Source of the DNA: CAVZMI01 sp050011775
GTDB lineage: Bacteria; Bacteroidota; Ignavibacteria; UBA10030; CAVZMI01
Assembly: GCA_050011775.1 (NCBI GenBank)
Contig: JBEKIL010000006.1
Location: forward strand, 1 to 64,000
Direction: 5' to 3'
Length of the DNA stretch: 64,000 bases
The notes under the pieces were generated by a model. That model worked only from the letters and a program-made list of their open reading frames with translations, was not told the origin of the DNA and did not search any database. Position 1 is the stretch's first letter. Each line of letters opens with the position of its first letter. The translations under genes were made by a program, and so were the position numbers. Positions 61,149 to 64,000 of the stretch are shown here, in pieces.

Positions 61149-62034
61149 GTGTCTCGTCGTAATTTTTTATCTTTTCCAATACAGCCGCCTCGGCATCGTT
61201 GTACATTTCCTGGATGAATTCATCGTGAAAATTGAATGTCCGGTCTTCGAACTTTATTGAATCGATCCGATCAAACAAAAGCTGTTTGGCATTCTCGATG
61301 TCTTTCCCATATATGTGATACGAATCAGCATGCCAGTTCATTCTGCCGAGTTCTATTTTTTTGCCTGTTTTTTCGGAAACGCCGGCCGCAATAACGCTTT
61401 TATTGAAATTAATAAAACCGAACATGTTCATAAAGCTCGCCCCCCAGGAATCATTGCTTCTGAATCGAACGTTGCAATTAAGCCACCACACGCCATCCTC
61501 ATCTTCAATAATTCTGTACCAGAGGGATTGTAAACATGGCGGATCAAAACAATCGATATCTAAATTCGGCATCCAGGTTATCATCTGGGCTTGCCGGGTA
61601 AAAGGTTGTTTACTTAGCTTCTCGACCACGGCGTTTATTTGATTAATTGAAAAGAAACCGGCCTGTTGCGATTTTCCATCGACAAGTTCCCTCCATGCAC
61701 CATAGGCAGAAAGTCTTCCATGATACGTATATTCCCATCGTGTATCTTTCGGATCGTTGACATTCTTTACCCAGTGGTCTTTCAATCCCATCAGCTCCAT
61801 CACATATTCTTTCAAGTCATCTATTCCACCGGGAAAGGCCCGATGGATCATCGGATCACTAAAGGGTTCTAAAATTGTTATGTTCATTGTCGAGTCAATA
61901 CTCAAAGGATCGCCCGGCTTGTCATACTGTGTTCTAATACTGATACCGTTTCGATAGAGTGCGACAAGTGCCTTTTCGTACGCCTCGGCCAGAGTAGTTC
62001 CAGTGACGGTCAGGACTGGTATATTTTTTTGCAT
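61144..62034 (-). CDS. Thymidylate synthase-like protein (divergent ThyA fold)
   Basis: About 296 residues from ATG 62034 (a GGGGA box lies upstream; an ATG at 62049 is also possible). Not a standard ThyA, but the core is clear: the nucleophile Cys in CFDPPCLQSLWYRI (about 167), the phosphate-binding Arg in NVRFRSNDSWGASFMNMFGF (like ThyA RSxD...PFNI), and WHADSYHIYGKDIENAKQ (like THLYSNH). The N-terminal 100 residues (VTGTTLAEAYEKALVALYRN) are unlike ThyA. It probably methylates dUMP with folate, or is a related hydroxymethylase. The stop codon lies in repeat C2. Confidence 0.7.
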   Translation of the reverse strand: MQKNIPVLTVTGTTLAEAYEKALVALYRNGISIRTQYDKPGDPLSIDSTMNITILEPFSDPMIHRAFPGGIDDLKEYVMELMGLKDHWVKNVNDPKDTRWEYTYHGRLSAYGAWRELVDGKSQQAGFFSINQINAVVEKLSKQPFTRQAQMITWMPNLDIDCFDPPCLQSLWYRIIEDEDGVWWLNCNVRFRSNDSWGASFMNMFGFINFNKSVIAAGVSEKTGKKIELGRMNWHADSYHIYGKDIENAKQLLFDRIDSIKFEDRTFNFHDEFIQEMYNDAEAAVLEKIKNYDETL

Positions 62035-62142
62035 GGTATTATTCCCCATCAATTGATATGATAATTCCTCTACGAAATGTAGAAAAAAAAACTTCTATTG
62101 CAAACGCTCGATTCATATATCACGGAGTTATGATACAAAGCA

Positions 62143-62823
62143 TCACTTTACAAATTTATATCCCACCGTGTGGATTGTGAGAAGATGTATTGGATGAGCC
62201 GGATCCGTCTCGATTTTTTTTCGTATTGAGAGAATATAATTATCGACCGTACGTGTGGTGGGAGTAACTTCATACCCCCATACATCGTCGAGGAGCTGAC
62301 TTCTGGAAATCACCTCCCCTTCCCGTTCAACGAAATACCGAAGAAGCTGGAATTCTTTGGCCCGCATCGAGATTGTCTTCTTTCCTTTGCAGACCTCCTG
62401 CTGCTTGAAATTCACGTAGAGATCGCCGATTGTAGTTTCCTCGATCTTCGAATGGATTTCCGTCTGACGGCGTAATAGCGCGTGGACACGTGCGATAAGC
62501 TCACGAACACCGAATGGCTTGGTCATATAATCGTCGGCCCCGATCTCGAGTCCGATTACTTTATCGACCTCTTCTCCCTTTGCCGTCAGCATCAGTATGG
62601 GAGATGCGATGTTGTTGTTCCGGAGATTCTTGCAAATCTCAAACCCATCCATTGAAGGAAGCATGACGTCGAGAATGATCAGATCGAACTTCTTCTGCCG
62701 TGCGATTTTATAGCCTGCTTCACCGTCAGAAGCGGTCGTGATGTCAAACCGCTCGGTCTTTAAAGTGTCAATAAGCAGCCGTAGGATGGATGCGTCGTCT
62801 TCAACAATAAGGATGCGTTTCAT
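62143..62823 (-). CDS. OmpR/PhoB-family response regulator
   Basis: 226 residues. Receiver domain: ILIVEDDASILRLLIDTLKT with the phospho-acceptor Asp52 in LIILDVMLPSMDGFEI, then SPILMLTAKGEEVDKVIGLE and GADDYMTKPFGVRELIARVH. The winged-helix output domain has KTISMRAKEFQLLRYFVERE and RTVDNYILSIRKKIETDPAH, ending TIHTVGYKFVK. It should be phosphorylated by the kinase encoded just upstream (4-nt overlap). The regulon is unknown. Confidence 0.95.
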   Translation of the reverse strand: MKRILIVEDDASILRLLIDTLKTERFDITTASDGEAGYKIARQKKFDLIILDVMLPSMDGFEICKNLRNNNIASPILMLTAKGEEVDKVIGLEIGADDYMTKPFGVRELIARVHALLRRQTEIHSKIEETTIGDLYVNFKQQEVCKGKKTISMRAKEFQLLRYFVEREGEVISRSQLLDDVWGYEVTPTTRTVDNYILSIRKKIETDPAHPIHLLTIHTVGYKFVK

Positions 62824-64000
62824 GGTTTCCCCTTCCGGTGTCCGGCAAATCGTGAAAAAAGAATAATGAACCTGCTCCCCTTGCCGGGAGCACTCTCGAC
62901 AGTGATGGTCGCATGATGAGCATCGAGGATGTGCCTTACTATGGCAAGGCCGAGTCCGGCTCCGCCCGTTCCCCGGGTTTTACCTTCGCGAACCTGATAA
63001 AACGGCTCGAAGATGCTGGATCGTGCCGATTCAGGAATACCGATACCATTATCGGCTACTATCATGGTCAGTTGATTCGCTTTTTCGGCAAGTGAAATGG
63101 ACACTTCTTTCGGCGGTACAGAATACTTCAACGCGTTGGAAATAAGATTTATCAATACTTGTTGCAGTGCATCGGCATCGCCTTCAATGGGATTAAGCGT
63201 GCGCGGCAGCCGCAGCTTAAGTTTTCCCTTTTCTTTCCGGACCTCATATTTCATTATTGCAGCGGCCTGACGGATAACTCTTTCCAGACGTAAGGGCTTG
63301 AACGTATACGACCTGGAGCCCCGCTCGATTTTTGAGAAATCCAGTACATTCCCGATCAAGCGTGAAAGCCGGTTGCTTTCGCCTTCGATGATGCGAAGAT
63401 ATTCCGACTGTTTCCGTCGCCCGCGTATAGTCCCACCCCGGAGCGCCTCGGCTCCAAGCCGGATAGAGGTGAGCGGATTACGCAGCTCGTGCGAGACGCT
63501 TGAGACGAAGAACGATTTCATATCGCTTAATTCCTGAATGACTTTCTTTTCCTGTTCTTTCTGGAAAATCTGTTCCTGCAGCAGCAGGCGTCCAAGCACT
63601 TCGGATGCCTGTGAACAGACGGCCACCAGGAGATCGACTTCTTCCTCACTGAACCGCTCGCCGCGCGTACGCGGATTCAGGCATACCACACCGAGCAGTT
63701 CTCCCGATTCCGTCGCCAGCGGTCCGCAGAGTGAAAACCCAAGAACCTGGAGCAGCCGTGCGCGGGATTTTCTTTCTTCAGATTCACCGTCATAGTCCAT
63801 TATACACGGTTTTGCAGCAAGATGTCGTGCTTCTTCATCACTTAGATCAAATCGTCTAGTCCGGATCTCCCCTTTTGAGATCTGGAAGAAAAGACCGCTA
63901 TTATGATAACGATACACTGCAATGCCGTCCGCAGGAATAACTTCCGGGAGTCTCGTTATCAAACGCTGATACAGAATACTGCTTGTCAGAGAATTTCTGA
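62820..64000 (-). CDS. Sensor histidine kinase with GAF domain (5' end outside window)
   Basis: The frame is open to the window edge (…SSILYQRLITRLPEVIPA), so the N-terminus is missing; the TTG at 63962 is not a convincing start. The visible part has a GAF domain (about the first 125 residues; FSLCGPLATESGELLGVVCL), a coiled linker, and the HisKA/HATPase core: SHELRNPLTSIRLGAEALRG (phosphorylated His), LINLISNALKYSVPPKEVSI (N box), MIVADNGIGIPESARSSIFE (G1) and TGGAGLGLAIVRHILDAHHA (G2). It likely senses a cytoplasmic ligand or redox signal via GAF. It overlaps the response regulator gene by 4 nt. Confidence 0.93.
   Translation of the reverse strand, partial: RNSLTSSILYQRLITRLPEVIPADGIAVYRYHNSGLFFQISKGEIRTRRFDLSDEEARHLAAKPCIMDYDGESEERKSRARLLQVLGFSLCGPLATESGELLGVVCLNPRTRGERFSEEEVDLLVAVCSQASEVLGRLLLQEQIFQKEQEKKVIQELSDMKSFFVSSVSHELRNPLTSIRLGAEALRGGTIRGRRKQSEYLRIIEGESNRLSRLIGNVLDFSKIERGSRSYTFKPLRLERVIRQAAAIMKYEVRKEKGKLKLRLPRTLNPIEGDADALQQVLINLISNALKYSVPPKEVSISLAEKANQLTMIVADNGIGIPESARSSIFEPFYQVREGKTRGTGGAGLGLAIVRHILDAHHATITVESAPGKGSRFIILFSRFAGHRKGKP

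Noticed and set aside
1..64000. Prophage, integron or plasmid signature
   Set aside because: No integrase, terminase, portal, replication or partition genes were seen.

Overview
The window suggests a member of the Bacteroidota/Chlorobiota (FCB) group, most likely an Ignavibacteria-like lineage. The main grounds are a type IX secretion (T9SS) C-terminal sorting domain with the QNYP-PFNP signature, a PorU-like C25 peptidase, an LpxC-FabZ fusion, and an OmpH-OmpH-BamA-UppS outer-membrane cluster. No tRNA, rRNA, CRISPR array, integrase or classical transposase was seen. The taxonomic placement is inference from these families.

Layout. 1-465: 3' end of a T9SS cargo gene. 466-1191: palindromic 'TCATCCCGA' repeats around a GIY-YIG nuclease gene broken by an in-frame TGA. 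1192-6555: porU-like gene. 6636-7363: a DUF559 nuclease gene between two copies of a second palindromic repeat. 7421-40889: a long minus-strand polysaccharide locus with a polyprenyl-phosphate sugar-1-phosphate transferase, 12 recognisable soluble glycosyltransferases (WecG/TagA, GT9, GT4, GT2 and HlpA-like types), two membrane GT-C-like proteins, two Wzx flippases, a Wzy/WaaL-like protein, five FkbM-type and five other SAM methyltransferases, an SLBB protein and a Wzc-like co-polymerase/BY-kinase. 41238-42840: VanZ-like and TPR genes, each with its own terminator. 43264-52947: nine minus-strand genes, uppS-bamA-ompH-ompH-lpxD-lpxC/fabZ-lpxA-lipM-like-panB, which supply lipid A, outer-membrane protein assembly, isoprenoid carrier, lipoate and pantothenate precursors. 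53121-57126: plus-strand ybaB-recR-two lipoproteins-pheA-ftsX. 57333-60893: a beta-barrel protein, a methyltransferase and an endonuclease/exonuclease/phosphatase (EEP) domain fused to an Omp85 barrel. 61144-64000: a divergent thymidylate-synthase-like gene and a response regulator/histidine kinase pair, the kinase running off the window edge.

The polysaccharide locus looks like a Wzx/Wzy-type pathway: PglC/WcaJ-like priming, cytoplasmic glycosyltransferases and methyltransferases building and decorating the repeat unit, flippases moving it, Wzy polymerising it and Wzc controlling chain length. Two flippases, a truncated glycosyltransferase remnant, AT-rich patches and repeats at the joints suggest assembly by repeated gain and loss of modules. 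The lipid A/Bam cluster supplies the outer membrane in which this polymer and the T9SS cargo are displayed.

Most notable: (1) the EEP-Omp85 fusion, which resembles a type Vd (patatin-Omp85) autotransporter with a different passenger and no room for a POTRA domain; (2) two unrelated small nuclease genes, each sitting inside its own family of short palindromic repeats, with a decayed DUF559 3' end beside a second repeat copy, suggesting nuclease-associated repeat elements; (3) a mirror-image pair of sigma-70 promoters whose -35 boxes form one palindrome, driving the outer-membrane operon one way and ybaB-recR the other; (4) a structured leader before the wzc gene and a sigma-54-type promoter before the TPR gene.
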